From contig NZ_CP075190.1 in NCBI RefSeq assembly GCF_020510585.1, positions 1,424,001 to 1,488,000 of the forward strand: 64,000 bases of DNA, given 5' to 3'. Made by a program: the position numbers and the translations under genes. The notes below the pieces were generated by a model, which searched no databases, was not told the origin of the DNA, and was given only the letters and a program-made list of their open reading frames with translations. Origin of the DNA: Ferribacterium limneticum (GTDB taxonomy: Bacteria > Pseudomonadota > Gammaproteobacteria > Burkholderiales > Rhodocyclaceae). Of the stretch, positions 10,940 through 22,250 are shown piece after piece; the stretch's first letter is position 1; each line of letters begins with the position of its first letter.

Positions 10940-11938
10940 ATGTACACAGTCGTTACCGGCGCTGCCGGCTTCATTGGTTCCAATATTGTCAAGGCGCTCA
11001 ACGAGCGCGGCGTAACCAAGATCATCGCGGTCGACAACCTGACCAAGGCCGACAAGTTCAGGAACCTGATCGACTGCGAAATTGCTGATTACATAGACAA
11101 GAACGATTTCATCGCACGCATTCAGGCCGGCCATTTCGATGGCGAGATCGATGCCATTTTTCACGAGGGTGCCTGTTCGGACACCATGGAAACTGACGGT
11201 CGCTACATGATGGAGAACAATTTCCGTTACTCCTCCATTCTGCTCGACTGGTGTCTCGATCAGGATGTCCAGTTCCTCTATGCCTCCAGCGCCGCGACCT
11301 ACGGCGCCAGCAACGTTTTCAAGGAAGAGCGCCAGTACGAAGGGCCGCTCAACGTTTACGGTTACTCGAAGTTTCTCTTCGACCAGATTGTTCGCCAGAA
11401 ACTGGCGCAGAATCCGTCGTCGCAGATCGTTGGCTTCCGCTATTTCAACGTCTATGGTCCGCGCGAAACGCACAAGGGGCGCATGGCTTCGGTTGCCTTC
11501 CACAACTTCAACCAGTTCCGCGCCGACGGCAAGGTCAAGCTGTTCGAAGGTTCGCACGGTTACCCGGATGGCGGTCAGCAGCGCGATTTCGTTTTCGTTG
11601 GCGATGTCGCCAAGGTCAATCTGTTTTTCCTCGATCACCCGGAAAAGTCCGGCATCTTCAATCTCGGGTCCGGTCGGGCGCAGAGTTTCAACGACGTCGC
11701 GGTGGCAGCGGTCAACGGCTGCCGGAAGGCAAAAAGCGAAGCGCCGTTGGGGCTCGACCAACTTCGGGCACAGGGTTTGCTCGAATACGTCGCCTTCCCC
11801 GAGGCGCTGAAGGGCAAGTATCAGGCATTCACCCAGGCCGATCTGACGCGCCTGCGCGACGCCGGCTACGCTGCGCCGATGGCCACGGTTGAGGAGGGCG
11901 TCTCCCAATACATCGAGTGGCTCCATAAAAATGTATAA
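10940..11938 (+). CDS. hldD: ADP-L-glycero-D-manno-heptose 6-epimerase
   Basis: 332 residues. The extended SDR enzyme shows [19 protein letters not shown] at the N terminus and [10 protein letters not shown] as the YxxxK active site, then [18 protein letters not shown], which is characteristic of HldD. It catalyses the last step in making the L,D-heptose donor for the LPS core, directly complementing the preceding kinase. Its end overlaps the cysM start by 8 bases. Confidence 0.97.
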   Translation: MYTVVTGAAGFIGSNIVKALNERGVTKIIAVDNLTKADKFRNLIDCEIADYIDKNDFIARIQAGHFDGEIDAIFHEGACSDTMETDGRYMMENNFRYSSILLDWCLDQDVQFLYASSAATYGASNVFKEERQYEGPLNVYGYSKFLFDQIVRQKLAQNPSSQIVGFRYFNVYGPRETHKGRMASVAFHNFNQFRADGKVKLFEGSHGYPDGGQQRDFVFVGDVAKVNLFFLDHPEKSGIFNLGSGRAQSFNDVAVAAVNGCRKAKSEAPLGLDQLRAQGLLEYVAFPEALKGKYQAFTQADLTRLRDAGYAAPMATVEEGVSQYIEWLHKNV

Positions 11939-12830
11939 AACCCTGCAGGATTTTGTCGGAAACACGCCGCTGGTTCGCCTGGTAAGGATCCCTGGCGCCG
12001 AGAACGACAAACGTAATAACGTCATTCTCGCCAAGCTCGAAGGCAACAACCCGGCCGGTTCGGTCAAGGATCGCCCGGCGCTGTCAATGATTGCCCACGC
12101 CGAAGCGCGCGGTGACATCAAGCCGGGCGACACGCTGATCGAGGCGACTTCCGGCAACACTGGCATCGCGCTGGCCATGGCCGCGGCGATCAAGGGCTAC
12201 CGGATGATTCTGGTGATGCCCGAGAACCAGAGTGTTGAGCGCCGGCAGAGCATGCGTGCCTACGGCGCCGAACTGGTGCTGACGCCGAAAGATGGCGGCA
12301 TGGAACTGTGCCGCGACGTGGCCGAAAAAATGCGTGATGAAGGTAAGGGGATCATCCTCGACCAGTTCGGCAATCCGGATAATCCGCTGGCTCATTACGA
12401 AGGCACGGGCCCGGAAATCTGGCGCGACACCGATGGCAAGATCACGCATTTCGTTTCCAGCATGGGGACGACTGGCACGATTATGGGCACGTCAGCTTTC
12501 CTCAAGACGCAGAATCAGGCCATCCAGATCGTCGGTTGCCAGCCGGAAGAAGGCAGCCAGATACCTGGCATCCGCAAATGGCCGGAAGCTTACCTGCCTA
12601 AGATTTTCGATAAAAATCGGGTTGACCGTGTAGAAAGCGTCAGCCAAGCCGATGCCGAGGTCATGACACGCCGACTGGCGATGGAAGAAGGCATATTTGC
12701 CGGCATTTCCTCTGGCGGGGCATTGGCGGTGGCCTTGCGCCTGTCGCAGGAGTTGGAAAATGCCGTGATCGTCACCATCGTCTGCGACCGCGGCGATCGC
12801 TACCTGTCGACGGGCGTATTTCCGGCATGA
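11931..12830 (+). CDS. cysM: Cysteine synthase B (O-acetylserine sulfhydrylase)
   Basis: 299 residues of the PLP fold-II family. The lysine that binds PLP is in [12 protein letters not shown], the phosphate-binding loop is [10 protein letters not shown], and [10 protein letters not shown] is typical. It makes cysteine from O-acetylserine and sulfide or thiosulfate; CysM rather than CysK is suggested by the overall length and [13 protein letters not shown] start at the ATG inside the hldD end because it gives the standard [17 protein letters not shown] terminus. The stop overlaps the next gene (ATGA). Confidence 0.95.
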   Translation: MYKTLQDFVGNTPLVRLVRIPGAENDKRNNVILAKLEGNNPAGSVKDRPALSMIAHAEARGDIKPGDTLIEATSGNTGIALAMAAAIKGYRMILVMPENQSVERRQSMRAYGAELVLTPKDGGMELCRDVAEKMRDEGKGIILDQFGNPDNPLAHYEGTGPEIWRDTDGKITHFVSSMGTTGTIMGTSAFLKTQNQAIQIVGCQPEEGSQIPGIRKWPEAYLPKIFDKNRVDRVESVSQADAEVMTRRLAMEEGIFAGISSGGALAVALRLSQELENAVIVTIVCDRGDRYLSTGVFPA

Positions 12831-13612
12831 AGCCAGTTCTCGTCTTCGATATCGAGACTATCCCCGATGTGGCCGGTTTGCGCCGCCTGAACGACCTGCC
12901 AAATGGCCTTTCCGACGATGAAGTCGCCGAACTTGCCTTCCAGCAGCGACGCGCCAAGACCGGCAATGACTTCCTGCAACTGCACCTGCAGCGCATCGTC
13001 ACCATTTCCTGCGTGCTGCGTACCAGCGAGGGGCTCAAAGTCTGGTCGCTGTCCGAGCCTGACCTCAACGAAGGAGCCATCATCCAGCGCTTCTTCGATG
13101 GCATCGAGAAGTTCACGCCGCAGATCGTTTCATGGAACGGCAGCGGTTTCGACCTGCCGGTGCTGCATTACCGCGGCATGTTGCATGGTGTGGCGGCGCC
13201 GCGCTACTGGGATCTCGGCGACGGCGACTACGCCGATTCGCGTGATTTCAAGTGGAACAACTACATCAGCCGCTACCACATGCGCCATCTTGATCTGATG
13301 GATCTGCTGGCCCTCTACAACGCCCGCGCCAACGCGCCGCTCGACGACCTGGCCAAGCTTTACGGTTTTCCCGGCAAGCTCGGCATGGATGGTGGCAAGG
13401 TCTGGGAAGCCTGGCAGGCAGGCAAGAGCGCCGAGATTCGCGATTACTGTGAGACCGATGTTATCAATACCTATCTGGTCTACAACCGCTTCCGCCGCAT
13501 GCGCGGCGAACTGACCGCCGCCGAAGAGCTGGCCGAGTGCGATTTCGTCAAGGCTCAGCTGGCCCGGATCGGTGCTCCACATTGGCATGAGTTTCTCGCT
13601 GCCTGGCAGTAA
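12827..13612 (+). CDS. Predicted 3'-5' exonuclease, PolB-exonuclease-like
   Basis: 261 residues beginning with the acidic exonuclease motif VFDIETIPDVAG (DxE). VSWNGSGFDLPVLHYR is the second motif and RDYCETDVINTYL the third (YxxxD type), giving the four acidic residues of a DEDD exonuclease. The family (DNA_pol_B_exo2) is stand-alone and related to the proofreading domain of family B polymerases. Its physiological target is not established. It is translationally coupled to cysM. Confidence 0.88.
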   Translation: MKPVLVFDIETIPDVAGLRRLNDLPNGLSDDEVAELAFQQRRAKTGNDFLQLHLQRIVTISCVLRTSEGLKVWSLSEPDLNEGAIIQRFFDGIEKFTPQIVSWNGSGFDLPVLHYRGMLHGVAAPRYWDLGDGDYADSRDFKWNNYISRYHMRHLDLMDLLALYNARANAPLDDLAKLYGFPGKLGMDGGKVWEAWQAGKSAEIRDYCETDVINTYLVYNRFRRMRGELTAAEELAECDFVKAQLARIGAPHWHEFLAAWQ

Positions 13613-13631
13613 ATAAGCGCTGCCTCAACGT

Positions 13632-13637
13632 TATAAT
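13632..13637 (+). promoter_or_regulatory. Possible -10 box upstream of ppa
   Basis: TATAAT lies 36 bases before the ppa start in the only gap (60 bases) of this gene run. No convincing -35 hexamer is seen, so it is tentative. Confidence 0.4.
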
Positions 13638-13672
13638 TACAAGTTCTAAAACCCAACCGCAGAGAGATAACG

Positions 13673-14221
13673 ATGGCTCTTAACAACGTCCCCTCCGGCA
13701 AGTCCCTGCCCAACGATTTCAATGTCATCATCGAAATCACGGCCCATTCCGATCCTGTCAAATACGAAGTCGACAAGGAAAGCGGCGCGATTTTCGTCGA
13801 CCGTTTCATGTCGACCTCGATGCACTATCCCTGCAACTACGGCTACATCCCGCACACCATCGCCGGTGATGGCGATCCGGTCGACGTGCTGGTGGTCAGC
13901 CCGTTCTCCCTGCCGCCGGGTGTCGTCGTGCGCTGCCGCCCGCTCGGTCAGCTGTCGATGACCGACGAAGGTGGTGAGGATGCCAAGCTGCTGGCCGTGC
14001 CGGTCGACAAGCTGACCCCGCTCTACAAGGACGTCCAGAGCTACGAAGACATGCCGGAACTGCTGCGCAAGCAGATCGCCCACTTCTTCGAGCACTACAA
14101 GGATCTCGAGCCGGGCAAGTGGGTCAAGGTCAATGGCTGGGAAGGCATTGATGCAGCCCGTAATGAGATTCTGACCGGCATTCAGCGTTACAACGACGCG
14201 AAAGACAAGCCGGCTTACTAA
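13673..14221 (+). CDS. ppa: Inorganic pyrophosphatase
   Basis: 182 residues, the size of bacterial family I soluble pyrophosphatases. [14 protein letters not shown] and [11 protein letters not shown] hold the metal-binding acidic residues, and [13 protein letters not shown] is the third active-site segment. It hydrolyses PPi and so pulls biosynthetic reactions, including the pyrophosphate made by the NAD synthetase encoded next. AGAGA lies before ATG. Confidence 0.97.
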   Translation: MALNNVPSGKSLPNDFNVIIEITAHSDPVKYEVDKESGAIFVDRFMSTSMHYPCNYGYIPHTIAGDGDPVDVLVVSPFSLPPGVVVRCRPLGQLSMTDEGGEDAKLLAVPVDKLTPLYKDVQSYEDMPELLRKQIAHFFEHYKDLEPGKWVKVNGWEGIDAARNEILTGIQRYNDAKDKPAY

Positions 14222-14228
14222 GCACGTC

Positions 14229-15845
14229 ATGCTGCGTATCGCCGTTGCCCAGTTCAACGCCACTGTCGGTGACCTGACGGGCAACGTCGAACGCATCATC
14301 CTGTGCGCCGTCGAGGCGAAAGCCCGCGGCGCCCAGGTGCTGTTGACGCCGGAACTGGCGTTGTGCGGCTATCCGCCGGAAGACCTGTTGCTGCGCCCGG
14401 ATTTTTATCGGGCCTGCAACCGGGCTCTCGATGATCTGGCCAGCAGGGTCGATGGCATTGCCGTCATCGTCGGCCATCCGGAAGAACACCAAGGCCGCCG
14501 CTACAACGCGGCGACAGTCATTGAAAACGGCCAGAAAATTGCGGTATACCGCAAGATTCGTCTGCCGAACTACGAAGTTTTTGACGAAAAGCGTTATTTC
14601 GAGTCGGGCAGCGAAGCCTGCGTCGTGACGCTGGGTGGCGTCCGTTGTGGCATCAATATCTGCGCCGATATCTGGGAAGAGGGCGCCGCCGAACTGGCGC
14701 GTGGAGCAGGGGCCGAACTGCTACTCGTTCTCAACGCCTCGCCCTGCCATCTCGAAAAACATCAGCAACGCGCCCAGGTGCTTGGTGACCGCATCGACGC
14801 CACGGGGATTCCGGCCATTTATTGCAATCTGGTCGGCGGCCAGGACGAACTGGTCTTCGATGGCGCTTCGTTCGCGCTCGATGCCCGGAAAAATTGTTGC
14901 ATGCGCCTGCCCGCCTTCGAAGAAGCGCTGGGCTTTGTCGATTTCGAGGCCGGCCGGCTGCATTCCGAACAACTGGCCGACGAGCTGTCGGTCGAGGCCG
15001 AAGCCTACCAGGCACTGGTTCTCGGCGTCCGTGACTACATCGGCAAGACCGGTTTCAAGGGGGCCATCATCGGCCTGTCCGGCGGCATCGATTCGGCGCT
15101 GACGCTCTGTGTTGCCGTCGATGCGCTGGGCGCCGACAAGGTGCGGGCAGTGATGATGCCGTCGCCCTATACGGCGCAGATGAGCCTCGACGATTCACGC
15201 GAGATGATCCGCGTCCTCGGCGTGCGCTATGACGAGATTGCCATCGCGCCGGCCATGGACGTCTACGGTGCCATGCTTGACCCGCTGTTCGTCGGCCTGC
15301 CTGCCGATACGACCGAGGAAAACATCCAGGCCCGCATTCGCGGCAATATCCTGATGGCCATCTCGAACAAGACTGGTTCGCTGGTGCTGACCACCGGCAA
15401 CAAGTCCGAAATGGCGGTTGGTTATTGCACGTTGTACGGCGACATGGCAGGCGGTTTCGCGGTGATCAAGGATGTCTACAAAACCCTGGTCTATCGCCTG
15501 TCGCGCTATCGCAATACGCTGTGCCAGGGTGACCCGGTGATTCCGGAAAACATCATCGTCCGGCCGCCATCGGCGGAACTGAAACCCGATCAAACTGACC
15601 AAGATTCATTGCCACCGTACGAGGTGCTCGATGCCATCGTCCGCGCCTACATGGAAGAAGACCGCAGCCCGCGCGAAATCATCGCGGCCGGCCTGCCGGA
15701 AGATGCCGTGCGCCGGGTTGTTCGTCTGCTGCGTATCGCCGAATACAAGCGCCGTCAGGCGCCGATCGGCATCCGCATCACGCCGCGTGGTTTTGGCAAG
15801 GATTGGCGGTATCCTATTACCAATCGATATTCCGACGAATTTTAA
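14229..15845 (+). CDS. nadE: Glutamine-dependent NAD+ synthetase
   Basis: 538 residues in two domains. Residues 1 to about 250 form a nitrilase-fold glutaminase (TPELALCGYPPEDLL; catalytic cysteine in GINICADIWE). Residues about 275-538 form the ATP-dependent synthetase, with the PP-loop GLSGGIDSALTLCV and TTGNKSEMAVGYCTLYGD. It amidates deamido-NAD to NAD. It begins 7 bases after ppa, and glnB follows within 24 bases, an association of NAD synthesis with nitrogen sensing seen in related bacteria. Confidence 0.96.
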   Translation: MLRIAVAQFNATVGDLTGNVERIILCAVEAKARGAQVLLTPELALCGYPPEDLLLRPDFYRACNRALDDLASRVDGIAVIVGHPEEHQGRRYNAATVIENGQKIAVYRKIRLPNYEVFDEKRYFESGSEACVVTLGGVRCGINICADIWEEGAAELARGAGAELLLVLNASPCHLEKHQQRAQVLGDRIDATGIPAIYCNLVGGQDELVFDGASFALDARKNCCMRLPAFEEALGFVDFEAGRLHSEQLADELSVEAEAYQALVLGVRDYIGKTGFKGAIIGLSGGIDSALTLCVAVDALGADKVRAVMMPSPYTAQMSLDDSREMIRVLGVRYDEIAIAPAMDVYGAMLDPLFVGLPADTTEENIQARIRGNILMAISNKTGSLVLTTGNKSEMAVGYCTLYGDMAGGFAVIKDVYKTLVYRLSRYRNTLCQGDPVIPENIIVRPPSAELKPDQTDQDSLPPYEVLDAIVRAYMEEDRSPREIIAAGLPEDAVRRVVRLLRIAEYKRRQAPIGIRITPRGFGKDWRYPITNRYSDEF

Positions 15846-15857
15846 GAACCTGCATAG

Positions 15858-16208
<351 letters not shown>

Positions 16209-16240
16209 TCGCTGCCTTCCGGCCGAAGATCGCATTCCTG

Positions 16241-16272
16241 CGGTCAACCGGAAAAAATGGCCAAAAATGAAA
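16241..16272 (+). repeat. Dispersed 32-bp repeat, copy 1
   Basis: Full consensus copy (CGGTCAACCGG, A6, TGGCC, A5, TGAAA) between glnB and smr. It abuts the terminator hairpin at 16272. Eight bases before the core (the stretch ending TCCTG) are also shared with copy 6. Confidence 0.9.
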
Positions 16273-16293
16273 AGGGCAGCTTCGGCTGCCCTT
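16272..16293. terminator. Bidirectional terminator between glnB and smr
   Basis: Perfect arms AAGGGCAGC and GCTGCCCTT around a TTCG tetraloop, placed between converging genes; A-rich on the left and T-containing on the right, so it can work in both directions. Confidence 0.8.
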
Positions 16294-16295
16294 CG

Positions 16296-17042
16296 TTATT
16301 TCTGGTTGCGCAGCAGAACGATCAGCGCGCCTTCGCCGCCATCGGGCGGCTTGGCCTGGCAATAGGCCAGCACTTCCTGGCGTTGGGCCAGCCAGCCGCG
16401 CACGAGCTGGCGCAGGATGGAGGTTTTCTGCGGCGAACCCAGACCCTTGCCATGCACGACCCGGACGCAGCGCTTGCCATGGTGCAGGCATTCAGCCAGA
16501 AAGCCGGCGAGCAGATGCCGCGCTTGATCCCGGTTCAGGCCATGCAGGTCGATTTCATCCTGGATCACCCAGCGCCCACGGCGCAGGTCGCGCAGGACGT
16601 TCTGAGCCAGTCCGGTGCGCAAATAATGCGGTTCGTCACCGCCTTCCAGGCGATCCTGCAGGCCGATAAAGCCGTGCAGGCTTTCATGCAGGGCGGCCTG
16701 TTCGTCGGCAAGATGCTGGAGTGGGCGGGGCGGCGGTGGCCGTTTGCCGTGCTCGACGAGATTGGGCGGGGGGAGCGGCTGGACGCCGGTCATTGCGGCA
16801 CGGAATTCGGCCTGGACTGGATCGTGCGTGGCTGGCGGCTTCGCTTCGGCGGGAATATTCCAGTGCGCCGGCAAAGCTTCCTGGCGCGGCTTTTTCCGCT
16901 CGACTGACTTTTTTTCGCTGACCGATGGCCGGGGTGGTACTGCCGGCTTCGGCTTGTTCAGCTGAACGCGATTGACCGGCGGCAGTGGCTTGATATCGGC
17001 CACTTCCGCCTGGAAGGCAGCGAGGTCTTCCGGGTCGATCAA
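16296..17042 (-). CDS. Smr-domain protein
   Basis: 248 residues. The N-terminal two thirds are proline- and lysine-rich and low in complexity. The C-terminal Smr domain shows IDLHGLNRDQARHLLAGFL and VRVVHGKGLGS, the DLHG and HGKG signatures of the MutS2-type small domain with nicking-endonuclease or RNA-cleaving activity. The likely start is a TTG at 17042, three bases after the trxB stop. Related proteobacterial proteins are called YdaL/SmrA-like; the substrate is unknown. Confidence 0.8.
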   Translation of the reverse strand: MIDPEDLAAFQAEVADIKPLPPVNRVQLNKPKPAVPPRPSVSEKKSVERKKPRQEALPAHWNIPAEAKPPATHDPVQAEFRAAMTGVQPLPPPNLVEHGKRPPPPRPLQHLADEQAALHESLHGFIGLQDRLEGGDEPHYLRTGLAQNVLRDLRRGRWVIQDEIDLHGLNRDQARHLLAGFLAECLHHGKRCVRVVHGKGLGSPQKTSILRQLVRGWLAQRQEVLAYCQAKPPDGGEGALIVLLRNQK

Positions 17043-17044
17043 AT

Positions 17045-18019
<975 letters not shown>

Positions 18020-18092
18020 TTAATGGGAAAATTATAGCGTTCTCTGAGCCTGCAAATTTTCCGAAGTTCCTATGTAATTTGGGAAAGCGGTT

Positions 18093-18098
18093 TATAAT
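18093..18098 (+). promoter_or_regulatory. Possible -10 box for the Crp-like gene
   Basis: TATAAT in an AT-rich stretch 33 bases upstream of the regulator start, in the divergent trxB/crp gap. Inverted TTCC/GGAA half sites flank the region just upstream; their role is unknown. Confidence 0.45.
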
Positions 18099-18130
18099 TA
18101 TTTCGTAACTCTATGAACGGAAACTGATTT

Positions 18131-18796
18131 ATGTCAGCAACTCCATGTGGTTTGAGCTTGGTAGTCTTGCGCAATGTCCCCTTGTTTTCTGGGCTGGACG
18201 AGCATGAACTGGAAAAACTCTCCAGGGTTGCCGGGCGCAAGCGTGCCGAACGTGGCGCTTCTGTCGTGCGGGCCGGCGACAGTACGGATTCTCTGTATGT
18301 CCTGATCAGCGGGCGGGCGAAAGTCACCAATACCGACGAAGAAGGTCGCGAGATCATTCTGGCCTGGCTTGGCCCAGGCGAGTTTTTTGGTGAAATGGGT
18401 CTGATCGACGGCAGCCCGCGTTCGGCCAATGTGGTCGCCGCCGAGCCCTGCGAGTTGCTGTTTCTCGACAAGGACTCGCTGCAGCGTTGCATGCAGGATA
18501 ATTTCCAGGTCGCCCAGAAGCTCATGAAGATTCTTGTCCTGCGTTTGCGCGAGGCTGATCGCAAGATCGAAAGCCTGGCCCTGCTCGACGTTTATGGCCG
18601 TGTAGCCCGTCTTCTGCTCGATATGTCGGAGGTCGTGGAAGGCAATCGTGTGGTGAAGAAAAAGATGTCGAAGCAGGATATGGCGAAAATGATTGGAGCA
18701 TCGCGCGAAATGGTCAGCAAGGTCATGCGCGATCTGGAATTGAGCGGTTACATCCGTTACGAGAATGACATTCTGGTCATTCCCGGAGTCGCTTGA
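18131..18796 (+). CDS. Crp/Fnr-family transcription regulator (Crp-like)
   Basis: 221 residues: an N-terminal cyclic-nucleotide-binding barrel (residues about 15-130) and a C-terminal winged helix (about 155-221; [20 protein letters not shown]). [19 protein letters not shown] closely follows the cAMP pocket signature of Crp, with Glu and Arg-Ser in place. The N-terminal cysteine cluster of Fnr is absent. The ligand could be cAMP or another nucleotide. It is divergent from trxB, and ftsK follows immediately. Confidence 0.88.
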   Translation: MSATPCGLSLVVLRNVPLFSGLDEHELEKLSRVAGRKRAERGASVVRAGDSTDSLYVLISGRAKVTNTDEEGREIILAWLGPGEFFGEMGLIDGSPRSANVVAAEPCELLFLDKDSLQRCMQDNFQVAQKLMKILVLRLREADRKIESLALLDVYGRVARLLLDMSEVVEGNRVVKKKMSKQDMAKMIGASREMVSKVMRDLELSGYIRYENDILVIPGVA

Positions 18797-18810
18797 CAGT
18801 GGGGGCACGG

Positions 18811-21105
18811 ATGGTGAATCGGGCGGCGGCGCCTAGCCCGCTGCCGGAAAAGATTGGCACACTGCTGCAGGAATCGCGCTGGTTGGGCGTTGGTGCCGTT
18901 GCCTTGTTCCTGACCATGGCGCTGTGGGGATTCAGCAAGGAAGACCCGGGCTGGTCGCATGCCGTCGGCTCAGCCACCCTGCACAATCCGGCGGGGCGCG
19001 CCGGGGCGTGGATCGCCGATCTGATGCTATATATATTCGGGCTGTCCGCCTGGTGGTGGATCGTGCTGCTCGGCATGTTCGTCTGGTGGGGATTCCGTAA
19101 ATATCATTCGCCCGAAGAGCACAAGCAGCACCCGCTGTTCATTGCGCTCGGTGGCTTTTCCTTCCTGCTGCTGGCTAGTTCAGCGCTCGAAGCCCTGCGC
19201 TTTTATTCGCTCAAGGCCGTGCTGCCGCTGGCGCCGGGTGGCATGCTCGGCATTGAGCTTGGCCGCGTGTTGTCCACCCAGTTTGGCTACACCGGCTCGA
19301 CGTTGTTCCTGCTCGCTGTCATGGCGGCTGGCTGGAGCATATTCTCTGGTATGTCCTGGGTCTGGGCTTTCGAGCAACTTGGCGTCTTTCTCGAAACTTT
19401 CCTCGGCTTCTTCTACGGCCGAGTCGATGCCTGGCGTGACCGGCAGATCGGCAAGGAAGTCGCGCAGAAGCGGGAAGTCGTCGTCAAGGAAGAAAAGCAG
19501 CGCGTCGAATTGCACGATCCGATCATCATCGAAACACCGCCGCCCGAAGTGCCGGTGTCAAAAAAAGCCGAAGCGCGCATCGAGCGCGAAAAGCAGGTGG
19601 CGCTCTTCCCCGAGGCGATCTTCGGTGGCCAGTTGCCGCCGCTGCATCTGCTCGACCCGGCGCCGCCGGCCACCGAGACGGTCAGTGCCGAAACCCTCGA
19701 GTACACCTCGCGCCTGATCGAGCGCAAGCTCGCCGACTTCGGCGTTCAGGTGAAAGTGCTGGCGGCCATGCCCGGCCCGGTCATCACGCGCTATGAAATC
19801 GAGCCGGCGGTGGGCGTCAAGGGCGCCCAGATCGTCAATCTGGCCCGCGATCTGGCCCGTGCCCTGGCCATGGTCTCGATCCGTGTCGTCGAAACGGTGC
19901 CCGGCAAGTCGTGCATGGCGCTCGAACTGCCCAATCCCAAGCGGCAGATGGTCAAACTGTCCGAGATCATCTCGAGCAAGCCGTACAACGACATGACCAG
20001 CCCGTTGACCGTCTGTCTCGGCAAGGACATCGGCGGTCTGCCGGTGGTTGCCGATCTGGCCAAGACGCCGCACCTGCTGGTCGCCGGGACGACCGGTTCG
20101 GGCAAGTCGGTCGGCGTCAATGCGATGATCCTGTCGATGCTCTACAAGGCCGAGCCGGATCAGGTGCGCCTCATCATGGTCGACCCGAAGATGCTGGAAC
20201 TGTCGATCTACGAAGGCATCCCGCACCTCTTGGCGCCGGTTGTCACCGACATGAAGCAGGCAGCCAACGCGCTGCACTGGTGTGTCACCGAGATGGAAAA
20301 GCGCTACAAGCTCATGTCGGCGATGGGTGTGCGCAACATTGCCGGCCTCAATACCAAGATTCGCGACGCCGAGAAGCGCGGCGAACACATCCCCAACCCG
20401 TTGACGCTCACCCCGGAAACGCCGGAGCCGCTGAAAACGATGCCTTTCATCGTCGTCATCATCGACGAACTGGCTGACCTCATGATGGTTGTCGGCAAGA
20501 AGGTCGAAGAGCAGATCGCCCGTTTGGCCCAGAAGGCGCGCGCTTCCGGCATCCACCTCGTGCTGGCGACGCAGCGGCCGTCGGTCGACGTCATCACCGG
20601 CCTGATCAAGGCCAACATCCCGACCCGTCTGTCCTTCCAAGTGTCGAGCAAGATAGACTCACGGACCATCCTCGACCAGATGGGCGCCGAAGCGCTGCTC
20701 GGTCAGGGCGACATGCTTTATCTGGCACCGGGCACCGGCTATCCGACCCGCGTCCATGGCGCCTTCGTTTCCGATGACGAAGTGCATCGCGTCGTCGAAC
20801 ATTTGAAGGCGACCGGCGCACCGGAATACATCGAAGACATCCTTAACGGTTCCGGCGGCGATGACGAAGAGGGTGGCGAAGCGGGTGAGGGCGGTGGCGA
20901 TGCCGAGAGCGATCAGCTCTACGATCAGGCCGTCGATATCGTGCTCAAGAACCAGCGCGCCTCGATTTCGCTCGTCCAGCGCCATCTGCGCATCGGCTAC
21001 AACCGCTCGGCCCGGCTTATCGAGGCGATGGAAAAGGCCGGGCTGGTATCGACCATGGATGGCCGTGGTGGGCGCGAAGTGCTCATGAAAAAGCCGGCGG
21101 AGTGA
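18811..21105 (+). CDS. ftsK: DNA translocase FtsK
   Basis: About 764 residues. Four N-terminal membrane segments (residues about 25-200) anchor it at the septum. An alpha/beta motor carries Walker [16 protein letters not shown] and Walker [15 protein letters not shown], and a C-terminal gamma winged helix ([21 protein letters not shown]) reads KOPS sites. The linker is short and not Pro/Gln-rich as in E. coli. It pumps chromosome ends to dif for XerCD. A TTG at 18793 overlapping the upstream gene is an alternative start. lolA follows after 65 bases. Confidence 0.95.
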   Translation: MVNRAAAPSPLPEKIGTLLQESRWLGVGAVALFLTMALWGFSKEDPGWSHAVGSATLHNPAGRAGAWIADLMLYIFGLSAWWWIVLLGMFVWWGFRKYHSPEEHKQHPLFIALGGFSFLLLASSALEALRFYSLKAVLPLAPGGMLGIELGRVLSTQFGYTGSTLFLLAVMAAGWSIFSGMSWVWAFEQLGVFLETFLGFFYGRVDAWRDRQIGKEVAQKREVVVKEEKQRVELHDPIIIETPPPEVPVSKKAEARIEREKQVALFPEAIFGGQLPPLHLLDPAPPATETVSAETLEYTSRLIERKLADFGVQVKVLAAMPGPVITRYEIEPAVGVKGAQIVNLARDLARALAMVSIRVVETVPGKSCMALELPNPKRQMVKLSEIISSKPYNDMTSPLTVCLGKDIGGLPVVADLAKTPHLLVAGTTGSGKSVGVNAMILSMLYKAEPDQVRLIMVDPKMLELSIYEGIPHLLAPVVTDMKQAANALHWCVTEMEKRYKLMSAMGVRNIAGLNTKIRDAEKRGEHIPNPLTLTPETPEPLKTMPFIVVIIDELADLMMVVGKKVEEQIARLAQKARASGIHLVLATQRPSVDVITGLIKANIPTRLSFQVSSKIDSRTILDQMGAEALLGQGDMLYLAPGTGYPTRVHGAFVSDDEVHRVVEHLKATGAPEYIEDILNGSGGDDEEGGEAGEGGGDAESDQLYDQAVDIVLKNQRASISLVQRHLRIGYNRSARLIEAMEKAGLVSTMDGRGGREVLMKKPAE

Positions 21106-21170
21106 TTTTCTCCTGCAATTTGTTACACCCTGAAACAGCACGGCCCGCGCCAAACCGCTAAGCTTCAAAT

Positions 21171-21201
21171 ATGAAATTTGCCCAAAAATTCCGGTTGACC
21201 G
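21171..21201 (-). repeat. Dispersed 32-bp repeat, copy 2 (inside lolA signal sequence)
   Basis: Reverse-oriented, diverged copy whose A-run is replaced by T, but with the CGGTCAACCGGAA core intact on the minus strand. It begins exactly at the lolA ATG and encodes residues 1-10 of the signal peptide. Confidence 0.75.
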
Positions 21202-21791
21202 TAGGACTCATGCTTTTTCCGCTGCTGGCACATGCCGGCGCGGTCGATCAGTTGCATGATTTCCTCAAAAGCACGCGCACCCTGAAAGCCGACTTCTCGC
21301 AGATGGTCATCGGCAAGAATGGCCGCAAGCCGCAGCAGTCTTCAGGTACCGTCGCCATTTCGCGGCCGGGCAAGCTGCGCTGGGAGATTTTGAAGCCGTA
21401 TCCCCAACTGGTTGTCGGCGACGGCGAGAAAGTCTGGATTCATGATCCCGATCTGCAGCAGGTCACCGTGCGCAAGGCGGGCCAAGCCATCGGCGGTTCG
21501 CCGGCGGCGCTGCTCTCCGGCAGCAACGAGCTGGAAAAGAACTTCACGCTCAAGGAAGCCGGCGAAGCCGAAGGCCTGGCTTGGGTCGAAGCCACCCCGA
21601 AGGCTGGCGACAGCGGCTTTGAGGCGGTTCGTCTCGGGTTTGCCGGCAACGACCTCAAAGCTATGGAGTTGCAGGACAGCTTCGGCCAGACAACGCATAT
21701 TCGCTTCAACAAGATCGAACGCAACCCCGCTTTGCCGGCCAGCACCTTCAAGTTCACCCCGCCAGCCGGTGCTGATGTGGTGGGTGAGTAA
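21171..21791 (+). CDS. lolA: Outer-membrane lipoprotein carrier protein LolA
   Basis: 206 residues, periplasmic. The signal peptide MKFAQKFRLTVGLMLFPLLA ends at AHA, with cleavage before GAVDQ. The mature part has the LolA landmarks: LHDFLKSTRTLKADFSQ, SSGTVAISRPGKLRWE, PQLVVGDGEKVWIHDPDL and NLKAMELQDSFGQ-like segments near the end. It takes lipoproteins from LolCDE across the periplasm to LolB. Its position after ftsK is the conserved gammaproteobacterial/betaproteobacterial order. The first third of the signal peptide is made of a dispersed repeat copy. Confidence 0.95.
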   Translation: MKFAQKFRLTVGLMLFPLLAHAGAVDQLHDFLKSTRTLKADFSQMVIGKNGRKPQQSSGTVAISRPGKLRWEILKPYPQLVVGDGEKVWIHDPDLQQVTVRKAGQAIGGSPAALLSGSNELEKNFTLKEAGEAEGLAWVEATPKAGDSGFEAVRLGFAGNDLKAMELQDSFGQTTHIRFNKIERNPALPASTFKFTPPAGADVVGE

Positions 21792-21816
21792 GCCCGTCGG
21801 GAACGCAGGATTTCCA

Positions 21817-21848
21817 CGGTCAACCGTAAAAAACCGCCAAAATTGAAA
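21817..21848 (+). repeat. Dispersed 32-bp repeat, copy 3
   Basis: Intergenic copy right after lolA, between converging genes; CGGTCAACCG is intact, then TAAAAAACCGCC in place of the usual GAAAAAANGGCC, ending TTGAAA. Confidence 0.85.
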
Positions 21849-21864
21849 GGTTGTGGGGGCTCGC

Positions 21865-22236
21865 TTACTGCATCGAATGCAGGCCGATCATCGTCCCTTC
21901 CGTGTCAACGACCAGCGCGATAAAACCGTACTGACCGATGGCCATTTTTTCCTTGTGGATTTTGCCACCAGCCTTGACGGCTTTTGCCGCCTGCACGGCA
22001 CAATCGGCACAGCTGAAATAGACCAGAACGCTGTTGTCGCCTGAGCCGCATCCCTCCATTTTGACCAAGGCACCGGGTGCGCCGTAGCTATCCGGCTGCA
22101 TCGGGAAGGCCCACATTTCCAAGCCTGGCGGGCTTTCCAGCCGGGTCAGTTCAACGTCGAAAACCGCCTGATAGAAGGCTTTCGCGCGCTCCATTTCCTG
22201 GATGTAAATTTCAAACCAGCCAACCGGATTGTTCAT
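21865..22236 (-). CDS. VOC family protein (glyoxalase/bleomycin-resistance fold)
   Basis: 123 residues. NPVGWFEIYIQEMERAKAFY and the later EGTMIGLHSMQ form the paired beta-alpha-beta units of vicinal-oxygen-chelate proteins; the close subgroup is the PhnB/glyoxalase-like one that may bind a divalent metal. No specific substrate can be given. A good GGAGG site precedes ATG, and it lies 14 bases after the GFA-type gene, probably co-transcribed. Confidence 0.8.
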   Translation of the reverse strand: MNNPVGWFEIYIQEMERAKAFYQAVFDVELTRLESPPGLEMWAFPMQPDSYGAPGALVKMEGCGSGDNSVLVYFSCADCAVQAAKAVKAGGKIHKEKMAIGQYGFIALVVDTEGTMIGLHSMQ

Positions 22237-22250
22237 GATTACCTCCGTAT

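Noticed and set aside
10196..12193. Very long antisense open frame opposite hldE1-hldD-cysM
   Set aside because: It is the GC-rich shadow of three well-defined genes and has no recognisable domain.
12605..12640. Repeat-like GGGTTGACCGTG after TTTTCGATAAAAATC in cysM
   Set aside because: Only about nine core bases match, and the encoded residues are ordinary for cysteine synthase.
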